DNA of 64,000 bases from Ornithodoros turicata. Taxonomy: Eukaryota > Arthropoda > Arachnida > Ixodida > Argasidae. Made by a program: the position numbers and the translations under genes. The notes beneath the pieces were generated by a model. The model saw only the letters and a program-made list of their open reading frames with translations. It made no database searches and was not told where the DNA came from. The stretch lies in NCBI RefSeq assembly GCF_037126465.1, contig NC_088207.1, positions 42,964,143-43,028,142 of the forward strand, in the 5' to 3' direction. Of this stretch, positions 22,410-33,277 are shown piece by piece. The first letter of the stretch is position 1. The number at the start of each line of letters is the position of its first letter.

Positions 22410-23208
22410 TTCCATATCGTTCGTGTACGCTTTCTGAGTGAGAGCAAGGAACCGTGGGTCATTGTGGTAGCTGGATGATAGCGGACGAGGATTTATTGGC
22501 TTGTTTGTAAAAGATAAAAATGGAGATATTAGTCCCAACACACTCGGGACTGGCTACTCCGATGACGGGCGAGGCGATGGCGTACGAGGGCATAGCCCAC
22601 TACGGGTCTAATACGTGTATCTGACTATCTGTAAGCAACAGTGGCATGTGAGAGCACCGGCCGACAGAGGAGGCTAGAAACCCAAAGCCAGTCATTCGTT
22701 AGGGTCCCCGTGATGCATAGTGTTAAGATGACAGATTAAGTTTAAGTTAAGGTTAAGATTAAGTGCTAAGACCAATTAACATTAGATTAGGCGACTCCCT
22801 TCCCGTTTCCGCGAATTTGAAATCATTTTTCAAATTTCAAATCAGACCAGACAACGACAACGCGAATATTATTGGCTCAGACGTTATCGTTATTTTAGGC
22901 CACATGCCGTTGTTGCAAGCGTTGCGAAGTCCTCGGGAAGCGCATAAGATATTTAACATCGACGACAGTTTTGAAAAAAGGGCAGCAGAGGGCGCAAGAG
23001 CAGTGTGCTTCTTGCGTAATTCTGCTCCACAAATACTTCTAGTAGTGCTGAATATAAAGCTTGGGCCTAGAACCTTGTTGAACGCGTTACCTTGTAGCAT
23101 GCTGTGCACTTGCGACAGAGAAAATTGTGTATAAATGACATCGCCTCTTAGAGATCCATCAACAACGCTGAAGACAGCTGAGACGAGCTAAAAACATGGC
23201 GCCGCAAT
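22410..23208. other. intron sequence, unassigned frame
   Basis: 22763-23134 is a plus-strand open frame of about 120 codons with no recognised domain. A run of TTAAG-like words sits at 22728-22765. Confidence 0.35.
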
Positions 23209-24467
23209 TAGTGTTGGGAATCCTGGGCCATTTTTGCAGTCCCGGGATATCAGGATTTTCTTGGACGAATCCGGGATCCAGGTACGGGATTCCGGGATTG
23301 AGATAAAACCAAGACAGCACTCATGTACAGCCTTTGAGTAGTAACTTGTTCCTGCGTGTGTTGTGTGCGTCCATCCACGGTGCTCGGTTTCTACATGTCA
23401 TTCAGAACATTTCTGGTATCTTAATGGTTTAAATCCCAGCGTAATACGCAGTGCGTTTTATAAAAAAAAAACTTACTTTTTATACTCTCCTGAAATAATG
23501 TGCTAAATCTTATTCGTAATCTCTTCACATAGGCGCCCACCAATTTATTTCAGACTATAGCACCAAATTACGAAACCAATATCCGACTTCCAAAAAGGAA
23601 TAATTTTAAATAATAAATAATCTGGTAAGCTAAAATAAGAGATTGGGCATGGCCGTTGAAGAAAGAGTGGGATTCGAAACTCCGGATGGTTTATTTGCCA
23701 AGCGAGTCATTCACCTTGTTTTGTATGATATGTTTGTTGGAGACCTTTCGTATAGAGGCCCTACTGGTTTTCAGCAGCTTGCCACGACCCCTCAATTTAA
23801 CGTCCAGACCATCTTTGACAGGCAGGACGTAGAACCATACGCCAGACGAAACAATACGCCATATACTAAGGCCAGATACGTCAGAGTGAATCTCTTGACT
23901 TCTGCAGGAAGTGGCTACACACTTCGTTTGTCTGCTCGTCGTAGAAACTAAACCCATGCCTCCGATACCCGACTATCCCTTATTTTTTCGTCGTCTTCGT
24001 GCTTTTGTTCACGTGCATGTCCATATACAAGCAGTTCGACGCCCCCGACAGCCCCACAAACGATGAAAGCAATGCACAAAGCTCCGGCGCGTGTGTCACA
24101 GTCGTCCACAGTCGGAGCCCGCTAACCGGCACCACGCAAGGAATGAATTATCCGTACTGCTACTGCGCTGCTTGAGAGGCAGCTAAGGACAAAGAATAAT
24201 TGAAAATAATTGAAGTAAGTGAAAACGAGTGCTAGAAATTGAACAACTCGTTCTTGTTCCACAGTTCTGCGTCGCGAATGCGCCAACAGTAAGTAGGTTT
24301 GCAGTATTCTTTTCAAATACCGAAATCCCGGCATTTTTTCGAGAAAAAACCGAGATTTCGGGACGCACACACACACACACACAAGTAGAGATACGATGAT
24401 GAGATGACGCAAAAAAATAAATAACGGCCGGGATCCCGGGATTTGGGATATGCAGGATCCCAACACT
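23209..24467. mobile_element. hAT-like element with TAGTGTTGGGA ends
   Basis: Inverted ends TAGTGTTGGGAATCC / GGATCCCAACACT enclose subterminal CCGGGAT/ATCCCGG words on both sides (23220-23300, 24320-24450), a pattern common in hAT elements. No target duplication could be matched. A (CA)n tract lies at 24365-24382. Confidence 0.45.
23643..23951 (+). CDS. unassigned open frame inside the hAT-like element
   Basis: 102 codons from an ATG, not low-complexity (central DMFVGDLSYRGPTGFQQL, C-terminal basic). I do not recognise it. It has no splice support and could be a decayed part of the element or chance. Confidence 0.2.
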   Translation: MGMAVEERVGFETPDGLFAKRVIHLVLYDMFVGDLSYRGPTGFQQLATTPQFNVQTIFDRQDVEPYARRNNTPYTKARYVRVNLLTSAGSGYTLRLSARRRN

Positions 24468-24525
24468 TGTCTCAATGCAGGAAGTAAAAAATAGCACCGA
24501 CTTAACAAAGACAACCATTTAATTA

Positions 24526-24558
24526 GACGTTTCGTCTCCATACGTGAGACATCATCAG
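24526..24558 (-). ncRNA. hammerhead ribozyme-like motif
   Basis: Minus strand reads CTGATGA, one extra T, stem GTCTC, loop ACGTATG, stem GAGAC, then GAAACGTC. The conserved CUGANGA and GAAA boxes and a five-pair stem II are in the right order. GAAACGUC is the minimal stem III form known from Penelope-like elements and retrozymes. The extra T at the base of stem II departs from consensus, so activity is uncertain. Confidence 0.5.
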
Positions 24559-24627
24559 TGCAGCCTCGGGAGGGAATGAGTTGACCGAAAACCAGTTAAG
24601 GTCAACTTTTTCCCTCCCGAGGCTGCA

Positions 24628-24661
24628 CTGATGATGTCTCCCGTATGAGAGACGAAACATC
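24628..24661 (+). ncRNA. hammerhead ribozyme-like motif, second arm
   Basis: CTGATGA, extra T, GTCTC, loop CCGTATGA, GAGAC, GAAACATC. It mirrors the motif at 24526-24558. The stem is intact; the G after GAAAC is changed to A. Confidence 0.45.
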
Positions 24662-24719
24662 TTATTGTATTGTTGTCTTTGTTATGTTAAGTCGGTGCTA
24701 TTTTTTTCGTTCCTGCATT

Positions 24720-26262
24720 ATGATTCCCGGCTTTTGGAACATATTCACTTATCGCAATGTTTGTTTATCACTGACGGAAGCAGAGGGAAGTATAAGGATA
24801 CAGTCGACAAATACGAAAATCTGATGGTGCTGATGGAATACAAACAGCGAAGCCTTATTTTTCATGTATTATTCTTCACTGTTTGTATTCCATCAACTTT
24901 ATCGCTGACTATATGAAACGCTCCAAATTTTTACGACGGCGCGCAAAAACCCGTCGTAATCACCAACTCAATTGAAGTTGCCGCACAGGAAATTGGCGTA
25001 TTTTCGTTATCCAGAGGGACAGACGTCTTCCTACCGATGTCTGTTATGTAGGGAACAAAACAGGAAAAAAATAAGATGTTTCCAGAAACCAAGTGCACAC
25101 AAGCCGGGCAACCATATTTTTGTGAGTTTTAGTCACGCGTGCATCGACATTGCTTTTCTTTCGAGCCTTTCCTAAGTAAACGTATATCCCTTCCCCCCCC
25201 CCCCCCCCCAATCCCCCGCCCAGACAGCAAATTGATTTTGTCTTATGTTTCGACGTCGGCTGACAGATACAACCTTCATGTGGCGTTGTTTTCGTCGTAT
25301 CATTTCCTCTGGAGCTTCTGGCGAAAGACGAGGCCAGAATGAAGCGGGAGGTTCGTCTTATACCCAGCAATAAGCCAATGATCATAGCCGGATTTACTGC
25401 TCGTTGCTGGTTTCCCGTTGGTTTATCGCTGGGTCTGGGTCTGGGTTTATCGCTTTCGTGGAAACTCTAACCACTTTAACCAATGGGCTTCAGATGTGAA
25501 GAATTGAAGACCACCTGTAAGCTGAGCAGCAAAATAAATGCAACGCCATTCAGCGTGTGAATTTGTCACTAGCACTTTGCTTTTCGCTCATTAAAAAACG
25601 GAAAGACGACAAAAATTGCAGATGGTTCACAAAGGGTACTTGTTTCTTCTCCTGCCCAGTTGCTGGCCTGTAAAGCGTGCTTTCCCTAGAGCACCAGTGC
25701 GAACGGCTGAGAGAAATTTACAATGGTCTGTTTCGTGCGCGTTAGAAATGATCATTCATTGCCTTGCGGACTGGACTAGGGTCAATAGAAGTATCAAGAG
25801 CCAATGACTTTATATTTATGTATTTTTCTCGTTTTTAAAAGTGCAGTTTCGAACAGTCGTCTCGCATTGTTAGTGTGACTGTGAACTTTCTTCTCTACAC
25901 CTAGATGGCATTGCGCAACTGCTTGGGGTAACTCAGTAAGTCATTTAGGGACGTATATCATAGTGCTTTTCGGTAGTGTTTTCTATGCACTGGTGCTCCT
26001 TGCAGTGGAACTCCTTGAAGTATCCACGACTTTTTACAAGATCATCAAGGTAACCGAAGCATCAGGCGTGCTCGCAGTTACAACGGTACATGAATTCAAT
26101 GTCTATCTTGCCCACCAAAGCCAAAGCATGAAAACCAGTGCCATCCGCGCTTTGCTGGACGTGTACAGATAAAGTTATAGTTGAAACTTCCACGCCTTCC
26201 CTGCGTCAGTCCTTCCTGCCCGGCTGTGTGCGTCGCACGCGCTATACATTGTCCACAGCATC
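24720..26262. other. intron sequence, no exon found
   Basis: Poly-C of about 18 bases at 25194-25212. 25963-26172 is a plus-strand frame with a hydrophobic start that I cannot assign. A short inverted pair around GATGGAATACAAACAG (24830-24895) suggests another small hairpin. Confidence 0.4.
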
Positions 26263-26264
26263 GA

Positions 26265-26430
26265 TTGCGGTGGTGGTGGTGCAAATGAAAGAGCTCGAGC
26301 TCGCCGTTGAAAACCCTGGAAAAAACCCAGACAGCACAGCCGGCCGTCACCGGGATTCAAACCCGGGTACCTCACAGTCTCGTCGCGACATGGCCAGCAC
26401 GCTAACCACTTGGCCACGCGAGCTGGTACA
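26265..26430 (-). mobile_element. tRNA-derived SINE, family C
   Basis: The minus strand opens with a clear tRNA-like head: A box TGGCCAAGTGGTTAGCG and B box GGGTTTGAATCCC. It continues through GGTTTTTTCCAGGG and ends at a CCACCACCACC tail. Related copies lie at 47068-47300 (-) and 29477-29645 (+). Confidence 0.75.
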
Positions 26431-26554
26431 TCGATTGCCTTGGTTCATAACATGCCGTTTATCCAGCCTATGGATAACTAGAAACATCTAGCACATCACG
26501 CCAGCGTCTCTCATTCACGTGTCATCCTCTTTTGTCTCTTTGTGTGGGCGACAG

Positions 26555-27040
26555 CGGCAACTTTGCTGTCATTCCAATATTTGTAACGTTGCTCTCATCG
26601 CAGTTCTTGTAATCTACTGTCGTCCCAATCTTTCCAACTTGCTGCCATCCCACTGTCACTTCCCAATTTGCTGTCATTCAATTATTTGCAGTTTTGCTGC
26701 CATCCTAGTATTTGCAACTTGTCGTCCAAATCTTTGCAACTATGCTGTCATCTCACTCTGCATTTGGTGTCATCCCTCTTGGCAACATTGCTGTCATCCC
26801 AATCTTTGCAATTTGCTGTCGTTCTAATCTTTGCAACTTGCTGCCACCTCATTCCACGCAACTTTGCTTTCATTCTACTATTTGCAGTTTTGCTGCCATC
26901 CCACACTTTACAACTTTGTTGCCATCCCGCTCTATGCACTCCCCACGATGCCGTCGCATCGGCAGGGAGATCACTCAGTCAACTAAACAGCCACTCTATG
27001 CAACTTCGGTTTCATCTCGTTCTTTAGACCTTTGCTGCGC
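26555..27040 (+). repeat. degenerate ~27-bp minisatellite
   Basis: About 16 units of the type TTTGCAACTTTGCTGTCATC-CCAATC, unit length drifting between 24 and 31 bp. The open frames across it are repeat artefacts. Confidence 0.75.
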
Positions 27041-27740
27041 CCCAGTGCTATGGTTTAAACATCTGGCTCAAAACGTCCGGTTTAAACGCGTGATAATTGT
27101 TGCGATAATTACTAGAAATATGTTGCTAATTTAAATGACGAGCTTTTCTGCCAATTGGGTGTGACGACAATTGAAAACTTTTGAAACGACGGGCTCCACG
27201 AAAACGAATGAGCACACAGTGGCAGACAGCGATCTGGAATCACTGCGCGAACCATGACCGAAGAACTACAAATGATGCGAAAGGATGGCGTTGCGCGGAG
27301 GCTCAGTACCGTCAAGGCACAGCAGCTGGCCGGCCATAGGACGGCACAACAACATATATTGCTGTTGCATATCAATAATGATAAACAGTTTTTTATTCGA
27401 CACAGATTTCTTTAAATTAGACACACTTTTCGCACTAAGCGCACTTTTCGAGCGTAGAAACGGCGCGACCTTGGCCCTATCTGGGTTGGAGAGCGCTGGT
27501 GGTAGTCATGGAACTACTTGCCGTAGTCACCCTCACTCAAGCGCGGGCAACGTCATGACTATCGCAGGGGGGCGGGGAGAACGGTCTATCTGGCCAACAG
27601 ATTAGCGCCTACTCCAATCAGCTTCATCGCTCCAAAGCACGTGGCCCTCTCGCGTGGATTGCCTGTCGCTCTTTCTGCGCTCGTGTAGTGCATAGTTCTG
27701 GTTTTGGCTCATTTGCAAAGCGAAATTTGGCAATTTATAT
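27041..27740. other. intron sequence, no exon found
   Basis: No recognised repeat or exon. Confidence 0.35.
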
Positions 27741-27749
27741 CTCAAGGTA

Positions 27750-28010
27750 CGTTCGCTTCTCAGGGCGTCTGATAAGGACGATTACTTTGAAGAGTGACTG
27801 GCTCCGATTCTGCTATCTCGCATTTCCCAAAAAAGCATCTAATTAGTAAGTTAATTAATAAAATATAGTCGTTCAGTAGTAGCAGACGCTGTCCTTACAG
27901 GATGTCCGCCTGGCCGCATAACCCGCCTGCCAAGATGATGTCAGTGCTGCTCTCACAGTTCTTTTTTTTTTTTCGGATAATAAATCTGTGTCGAATAAAA
28001 AAACACCTTG
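27750..28010. repeat. remnant of the 31527-type MITE
   Basis: Shares TCTGCTATCTC, CTAATTAGTAAGTTAATTAAT and the poly-T end with 31527-32048. Only part of the palindrome remains. Confidence 0.4.
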
Positions 28011-28099
28011 TGTGCTGTTTTGCACCTTGCTTATTTAGAAGGAGAAGAAAAACTCTTCCAGCTGATATCGTATTTTGAGAGGCTCCAGTGTGTCGGACG

Positions 28100-28575
28100 T
28101 CATATACTTGGAGTTGGAGTTGGAATTTTTAAAAGAAAAATATAAAGATGGTAGCTACTCCAAAACACTTGAAAATAAAAATCGGTAAGTCTGAAAGGTG
28201 AGAGGTGCTGCAATGCCCACAAGAAATGTCATTAGCTGTCGCACGCTGTCTAAGATCCCTCGGCCATTCTCCCAGGAGCTTTACAAAGTGTAGAGGACGG
28301 TGGTCCAGTCTTTCCAAGGCGGCTCCGAGGTCATTACGTTGGACACTGTACCTGGAGCAGTTAATTAATATATGTTCAGTGTTCTCCACTGCGTCACACG
28401 TGAGGCAGTTCGGCGAGTTTGCCTTTCCCATCTTGAACAACAGGGCACGGCTGAAAGGGACGTCTAGTCGAAGGCGGTGCACTAATGATTCAATGGCACG
28501 CGGCGTGCGACTCGGAAGACAGAAGCGTAAATTCGGGTCGACTCTGGCCATATACTTGATTACGGTCCGTTGCTA
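28100..28575 (-). pseudogene. LINE 3' end, 5'-truncated
   Basis: Minus-strand frame 28129-28551 ends a LINE polyprotein: a histidine/arginine-rich segment, a C-x2-C pair (NCLTC), ENTEHILINC, then LDHRPLHFVKLL..W. This is the CCHC-like tail that follows reverse transcriptase/RNase H in several arthropod LINE clades. It ends in a CCAACT-type repeat tail (28108-28126). The break at about 28575 is close to a host exon at 28677. Confidence 0.7.
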
Positions 28576-28676
28576 CGGGAACGTTGCAGCGGGCTATGAT
28601 AATGTTTCAAGGCCTCCGTAATAGCTTTGCGGATACTACGTGGGATGATATCGTGGAAAAAACAAGAAGAGCTCAC

Positions 28677-28805
28677 CTTGTCGATCGTTGCGTTGGCCAT
28701 GTACTTCTCGTACAGTTTCTCGACGTCTCTCTTCATGTCACTGGAGACGTTAGCATGTACTTCTTCTGCGCAGCGTTGAACTACGTGAAAGTTTTGGAGC
28801 TCCCA
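28677..28805 (-). CDS. modular gene, long exon
   Basis: 129 nt, acceptor CTCTTGTGCCCAG, donor GTGAGC, phase 0. Begins WELQNFHVVQRC (Cys at 12), continues with an acidic/basic helical stretch and ends YEKYMANATIDK. Confidence 0.65.
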
Positions 28806-28917
28806 CTGGGCACAAGAGTAGGCACAATAACTATTTTCTCGACCACCATTCTGCATGTTCATGTCTGACAGAGAGAAAGCGAAAAGGAATCGAAAAGGAG
28901 TGTCTGCAGTACCTTAA

Positions 28918-29742
28918 AGGGGCACTAAAATGCCACCACAAGTTTACTTAAATTACGTTGCACGCTGTGTTAATTTCGTACTTGTTGTCGTAATTCAAAA
29001 CTTTGATTCCGTTACAAAGCTACAACTAAAGTTATACCGGTCTCTTTCTTGCCTCGGCACTACGCAGTGAACGTCGCTTCAGCTCGTGCATCGGGTATAC
29101 ATCGGGTGCTTTTAGTGCATGCTGCGCGTGAACGCGTCTGCCACGCCATGGAGCAGTTCCGGCGGAAAACATAGCACAACTTACTAACACGCTGATGTCG
29201 CTGTCCGAAGGACGTGAAGATACATAATTGTTGTCATTAGAACATTTGGGATTACTGTCATGAGCTACAATTCAGTAAATCGGTATGGAAAAATGCAGCA
29301 ATGCGCATCATGCCGCGCATGTACACAACGCTACGACAGGACCCGTTCCACATCCACACGCGCACGATTAGCATGCGCGTGCTTCTCCTGCTGTCTGATT
29401 GGATGCTGCCAACCTTTGCTTCCCGAAGATCCATTCGTTGCTCCCAAAGACGGCTCTGTTTCGAGGCTGGAACAGCACAGTTCCCTTAGAAGTCGGCCCA
29501 GGACGCACATTCCTCCAGGGCGTTAGTTGCAAAGGGCGCACTCGTGACGTTGCCCACCTCTGTGAGGCCGACAACGGCGACCTTTTTCTTTCCTTTCCGA
29601 CCTTTCACCGCCACCACCACCACCACCATTGCGTTTTTCTTTTAAGTGGTAGCGCTGTGTGAACTAAGTTTTGCGCGCATTATACTAATTGAAACACGAA
29701 CTTTCATTTGAGAACAAGTTCTTTGTACATTTTAGTGCCCCT
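28918..29742. mobile_element. TTAA-flanked non-autonomous DNA element (piggyBac-like)
   Basis: Perfect inverted ends AGGGGCACTAAAATG / CATTTTAGTGCCCCT are flanked by TTAA on both sides (28914-28917, 29743-29746), the signature of piggyBac-type insertion. The interior has no transposase but contains a SINE-C fragment. Confidence 0.7.
29477..29645 (+). mobile_element. SINE family C, 5'-truncated, nested
   Basis: The plus strand carries CAGTTCCCTTAGAAGTCGGC, GGGCGTTAGT..GTGACGTTGCCCACC and CGCCACCACCACCACC, the reverse complement of the body at 47068-47200. The tRNA head is absent. Confidence 0.6.
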
Positions 29743-30014
29743 TTAAAATAACCATAGAATGCATTACGCAACTGCAGTGACAGTCGATATGATGTGGCCT
29801 CGCGCACGATAATACTTGTTTTACACGTTGTTTCAAGCGACAGGGGGTCCACCTATAATGGCGCCGAAACGAGTCAGTATCGGAAGATCAGTATCAGTAC
29901 CAGGAGATCAGTATCGGAAGATGACCCCATAAAGCAATCACATTTGAGCGCACTTTTCGGAATGCCCAAAGTTGCAGCCAGTTATATTATAGTTGGCAGT
30001 TATGTTATACTTAC

Positions 30015-30053
30015 ACGTGCTTTGGATGACATCATGTAGACACAGCCGTACAA
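30015..30053 (-). CDS. modular gene, short exon
   Basis: 39 nt, acceptor ..TCTTACAG, perfect donor GTAAGT, phase 0. Encodes LYGCVYMMSSKAR with Cys at residue 4. It was predicted by the alternation rule, then found in the right interval, which supports the model. Confidence 0.65.
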
Positions 30054-30184
30054 CTGTAAGACAAATCATAACGTGCCTTTGTAACGTGGGGGACATTACA
30101 ATTGCGCTTACTATAACTCAGTAACCAGTGTAGAGCGTGTCAATGTAGAGTATAGAGCAGTGTAGAGCATACCATGGAGTGTAC

Positions 30185-30301
30185 ACTGTAGTTTCCTTCC
30201 CGCAAGCTCCTGTCCAATTCTTCTTCCACTTGGCTCATTGTGCGTCCCGGAAATAATTTTGCTTGACAATGCGGCAAATTTGTTTTGTATTCTTCCTGAT
30301 C
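30185..30301 (-). CDS. modular gene, long exon (3' border uncertain)
   Basis: Strong acceptor GGTGCTTTTCAG. Begins DQEEYKTNLPHC (Cys at 12), then QVEEELDRSLREGN. The donor chosen, GTACAC, is weak and keeps phase 0; GTGTAC two bases earlier is the alternative. Confidence 0.55.
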
Positions 30302-30309
30302 CTGAAAAG

Positions 30310-31170
30310 CACCAGTGAAAATGCGGAATAGCTTCGAGCATGGCAATAAGAGCTGAGTTTCACAATGCGAACGCGGAAAATAATGCGGTAATTACGTGGG
30401 GCAATACAGCACTGTCAAATTATGTCATATCACATGTCTTTGCGGGGCCACATGCCACACAAAGATAAATACTACGTAAGATTTTCGCGCATGTACCTTC
30501 TCTAAACTGGCTGTTTTTAACTGTTTTACAAACTCGTAAGAGATAACTCAATTCGCTGCATTCCTATATGAAGTAAAACCGAGAAGAAAAAAAAAACTAG
30601 AGATGGTAATATCAGAGATAGTAATATCAGATATATGTAACATCGTGATGCAAACATATGCATATGCATACATACATATGTATTACATAATGTATACATA
30701 GGTGTTTAATTTTACCAGCGATTCTGAGCTGTGTTGAGTACGGTTTCTATCTTTTCGTATCAATTACGTGTGGTTAGCAGTAGGACTTTATTCTCCTTAA
30801 CTTCACGTGTAAAACTGCTACATGTTATTAATACAGTCGTCGTCTCCCACTCCTGATGTCTTTTATATATCTTTTGTCCCTCGATTTTCTTCTGTGTTGT
30901 ATTCTTAAGTTAGGTCCACGCACTTGCACATGTCAGCATAAAGTAACTCACTGGCCTATACAGCTGCATAATAGAACGCTGCGAGTATAGCGTATTCAAA
31001 TATCGTATCTTGATTTGCAGGCCATTCTCCAGCGCACGCAATGGCACATCAATGCAAGTACGCTATTATGGGGCATAGCCGTTTGAAAACCGAGGTATTG
31101 TGAGTGTATGACTTATCTAACTGGAAGGTGACGCGAGGGCATCACGGTATCCAGCTGACTGATATAGTCT
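30310..31170. other. intron sequence, no exon found
   Basis: Poly-A at 30588-30598 and an alternating CATATG/ACATAT tract at 30640-30700. Confidence 0.4.
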
Positions 31171-31176
31171 ACCTAC

Positions 31177-31215
31177 CTCCATGTGAAGCGTCTCCTTATG
31201 CATGCAGATGTCCAG
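31177..31215 (-). CDS. modular gene, short exon
   Basis: 39 nt, acceptor ACCGTTTCAG, donor GTAGGT, phase 0. Encodes LDICMHKETLHME with Cys at residue 4. Same length as the short exon at 30015. Confidence 0.65.
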
Positions 31216-31526
31216 CTGAAACGGTTTCGACATCAGGATATCGGAGTTCGTAACATATACACACAATACACCACGCTAATATAGCAACTATTAAATGACC
31301 AATTCCTCATGACACTTTCCTTCCTTTCGTTGAGTCTGCAAGATTTGTTTTTGAAGAGAGACTCCCTTTCTTGCCGTGATAGCTTTCACACATATGAAGG
31401 TTTTATAGAATAAACGCCTTCCTTGAGGAAGGAATAACAGGCTTGGGTGCACTGCGCCTGAGTGCACAGGCTCAAGAAGCAAATAACACAAGAAGAGGAA
31501 CTCAGTACGAGCAATAGGTAAAAATA

Positions 31527-32048
31527 CAGGGTGTTCTTTTTTTTTTTTTTAGCTGCACCAGATTTAAAACAAACAGCTATGGGAGCAGCATAGATGCTGT
31601 TTTTGGGTTTATACGGCCAGGGCATCTTCTCTCAGAGTGTACGTAAGTCTAGATGTCTAATTACCTAAAACTAATTCACTAACTCTTTAATTAGGATTTT
31701 TGGGCAAAAAGTGAGATAGCAGCACGGGAGACAATCCTCGCTGAAAGTCATTCTATTTTTATTTTATTTTTTACTCGAAACGAGCACGTGTCAAACGAAA
31801 TGCCTCAGGAAACGTTCTCTTTTCAGGATTTTTGAAAAATAAAATGGCTTTCAACGAGGACGGTCTCCCATTCTGCTATTTCACTTTTGCCCGAAAGCCC
31901 CTAATTAAAGAGTTAATTAATGAGCTCCATACTCTTTTCGAGAGGATATCCGATTAGTTCACCCAACAGCAAAAATGGTATCCATGCTGCTCTCATAGCC
32001 TTTAAAAAAATAGTATGGTGCAGCTAAAAAATGGACAAAAGCACCCTG
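31527..32048. repeat. long imperfect palindrome MITE, CAGGGTG ends
   Basis: Ends CAGGGTGTTCTTTTT..TAGCTGCACCA and the complement TGGTGCAGCTA..AAAGCACCCTG. Further inside, GGGCAAAAAGTGAGATAGCAG faces CTGCTATTTCACTTTTGCCC, so nearly the whole 520 bp can fold back. Fragments lie at 13395 and 27750. Confidence 0.75.
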
Positions 32049-32146
32049 TGGATGACAGCAAAGAGAATGGAGCGAGCGAGTCAACAGTTTAATGGAATAC
32101 CCTCGTGCAGAGTCAGCACTTATTATACTGCATGAGTAGATATGCA

Positions 32147-32763
32147 CAGAGTTGTACACGTTACTCGAAAAAAGTAATTAATTACAATTACTGTTACTAC
32201 TGCGCGAAAAGTAAATCTTTACCGTTACAAATTACTTCATCAAAAATTTAATACGTTACCAATTAAAAATGTAAGGCGTTACTTTTCCCGTTACTTTTAA
32301 ATTGTCTCGCCTCCTGTCCCAGATGAGGACGACCGTATAGGCGTCGAAACATTCGCTTCGTTTTGTTACTATTGTTATGTTCAGCCCGCACAATTTATCA
32401 ATACAGTCACCTATTTTACTGTTGCTCCTGTACGTCGCGGTTGTAAGGGATTATCATATTACTGTGGTCTGCATGGAACACCTGTGGACTAGAGACGGCC
32501 GGTACAGTGACCTCTGCGTCATTGCTTCAGTCGAACTCGCGGTGGAACCAGAAGATCGGATTGGCTTGCTGAAAACGGTTGCCATTGTTCACAGAAGGTT
32601 AAAAAAGTAATCGATTACTCAGTAATTTATTACCGAAAATTGTAATCAGATTACTTGGAAAATTACTTGCTCACAAAATTAATTGATTACGTTAAAATTT
32701 ACTGCAAAAAGTAATTGATTACTACTAACGCAATTACTAGTCGCGCGTTACGAAAAAACTCTG
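32147..32763. mobile_element. hAT-type MITE with 8-bp target duplication
   Basis: Termini CAGAGTTG.. / ..AACTCTG. Flanks GATATGCA and GGTATGCA agree at 7 of 8 bases, the target size of hAT transposons. Subterminal GTAATTGATTAC-type words are frequent. 32320-32350 holds a decayed hammerhead-like core (CAGATGA, GACG..CGTC, GAAAC). The frame at 32377-32610 is not a known transposase. Confidence 0.7.
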
Positions 32764-33130
32764 GGTATGCAGGACATCGTCACTACACTGCTTACTTACA
32801 TGCACCGCTTTCTTTGATGCGATATTTGTCAATGCTCAAGAAGTTACATGCCGCACAGCGTTCTCTTTTATACACTTATAGGTGAGAGCAACAAAGAAAG
32901 AAATTAACAAACGCAGATACATTGTAGTCATGCAAATCACAAAGTGTGGGACATCACTTATCAAGAAAGCGATGAACGTGGACGCTAATGCCTTCCTGTA
33001 ATCTTCCGAGAGTCTTTCCAAAGCTAGTTGTACCAAAAAACATGTTTCTCCGAATATGCATCATTTGCTGTCGTAAAAAATCAGGAGCCCTAAAGATACA
33101 TCCACACATCATAACTGGAACGACGGTTAC

Positions 33131-33277
33131 CTTGTCACGAAGGTCGAAGTACTTATGACCAAGCATTTTGGCTTGTTTCGTTAGATTTTTGAAAGCCACT
33201 ACTTTGTCCTCTGCTGACAGGGATGGGAAGGCTTCTTCCAAGCAATGCATCTTAATGCTTTCCAAGTCAAGTTCGTC
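33131..33277 (-). CDS. modular gene, long exon (147 nt)
   Basis: Acceptor TTTCCGTACAG, donor GTAACC, phase 0. Begins DELDLESIKMHC (Cys at 12) and ends KYFDLRDK. Exactly the same length (49 codons) as the exon at 40000-40146. Reading through the donor continues an open frame to a TGA at 32954, so an alternative retained-intron end is possible. Confidence 0.7.

Larger units (their letters stand above)
24474..24719. repeat. foldback element carrying two hammerhead-like motifs
   Basis: Inverted arms of about 100 bp: AATGCAGGAA..AAAATAGCACCGACTTAAC left, GTTAAGTCGGTGCTATTTT..TTCCTGCATT right, meeting through CTCGGGAGGGA / TCCCTCCCGAG. Each arm holds one ribozyme-like core. Confidence 0.85.

Noticed and set aside
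26345..26425. tRNA gene
   Set aside because: A and B boxes are present, but the segment continues into a SINE body and the acceptor stem does not pair. The same holds for 37415-37470, 44020-44102, 47240 and 50075-50150.
26519..27134. Cys/Leu-rich protein frames
   Set aside because: They fall entirely within the ~27-bp minisatellite and shift frame with unit length.
30660..30700. Telomere-like or regulatory repeat
   Set aside because: It is a simple alternating CATATG/ACATAT tract with no arthropod TTAGG periodicity.
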